Source of the DNA: Gammaproteobacteria bacterium
Lineage (GTDB): Bacteria; Pseudomonadota; Gammaproteobacteria; Chromatiales; Chromatiaceae
DNA: 5,032 bases
Reading direction: 5' to 3'
Assembly: GCA_015767355.1 (NCBI GenBank)
Contig: JADWMH010000165.1
Span: forward strand, 1 to 5,032
Positions 4,974 through 5,032 of the stretch are shown here, one piece after another (position 1 is the stretch's first letter; every line of letters begins with the position of its first letter). A model generated the notes under the pieces. It ran no database searches, was not told where the DNA came from, and was given only the letters and a program-made list of their open reading frames with translations. The position numbers and the translations under genes are program-made.

Positions 4974-5032
4974 ATGAAATCCAACAAAAGAAGTTTCCAC
5001 AAGACGGGCCTGGCGTGCGCGCTGCTTGTGCC
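4974..5032 (+). CDS. Partial: N-terminus of a probable exported protein
   Basis: An open frame from ATG 4974 runs to the window edge, giving 19 complete codons. The peptide starts MKSNKRSFHKTGLACALLV: a lysine/arginine-rich n-region followed by a hydrophobic stretch, the usual beginning of a signal peptide. AAGG at 4959-4962 is a possible ribosome site, rather far (11 nt) from the start. The gene lies downstream of the two-component pair on the same strand but is separated from it by 230 bp containing hairpins, so it probably has its own promoter and may be a target of the regulator. Too little is present to name a family; an outer-membrane receptor or other envelope protein would fit. The cysteine in GLACALL might suggest a lipoprotein, but the cut-off sequence cannot show it. 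Confidence 0.55.
   Translation, partial: MKSNKRSFHKTGLACALLV

Noticed and set aside
1..5032. tRNA, rRNA, CRISPR array or insertion sequence with its own transposase
   Set aside because: No cloverleaf with a CCA-type acceptor, no regularly spaced repeat series and no transposase frame was seen in the window.

Overview
The window looks like a chromosomal segment from a proteobacterium, most likely gamma or beta. This is judged from the RadC sequence, moderately GC-rich genes with AT-rich spacers, and the FixL/FixJ style of the two-component proteins. No finer placement is possible from the sequence alone.

Layout, left to right. (1) Positions 1-64 form an AT-rich spacer with a perfect 11-bp inverted repeat. 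(2) radC lies on the minus strand (65-739). (3) A 288-bp AT-rich divergent spacer (740-1027) holds a roughly 70-bp imperfect palindrome (839-907) and the promoter/operator region of the plus-strand genes. (4) Four plus-strand genes follow in a tight array: a HipB-like Xre antitoxin (1028-1282), a HipA-like kinase toxin (1302-2675), a seven-transmembrane histidine kinase (2672-4105) and a FixJ/LuxR-type response regulator (4102-4743). HipA/kinase and kinase/regulator each overlap by 4 bp (ATGA). (5) A 230-bp spacer (4744-4973) holds small dyads and an 81-bp long-stem palindrome (4862-4942). (6) The first 19 codons of a probable exported protein begin at 4974 and run off the window.

The main observation is the operon structure. 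A hipBA toxin-antitoxin pair is joined without a gap to a complete membrane two-component system, so a HipA-family protein kinase and a histidine kinase/response regulator pair would be made from one message. The HipA catalytic residues, the phosphoacceptor His of the sensor, its ATP-binding boxes and the phosphoacceptor Asp of the regulator are all recognisable, so nothing suggests decay. Whether the parts work as one circuit (for example, the regulator controlling toxin expression, or HipA phosphorylating a signalling partner) is inference. The whole block lies between two different palindromic intergenic repeats and sits upstream of radC, where many gammaproteobacteria carry coaBC (dfp). 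This raises the possibility that it is an inserted module.
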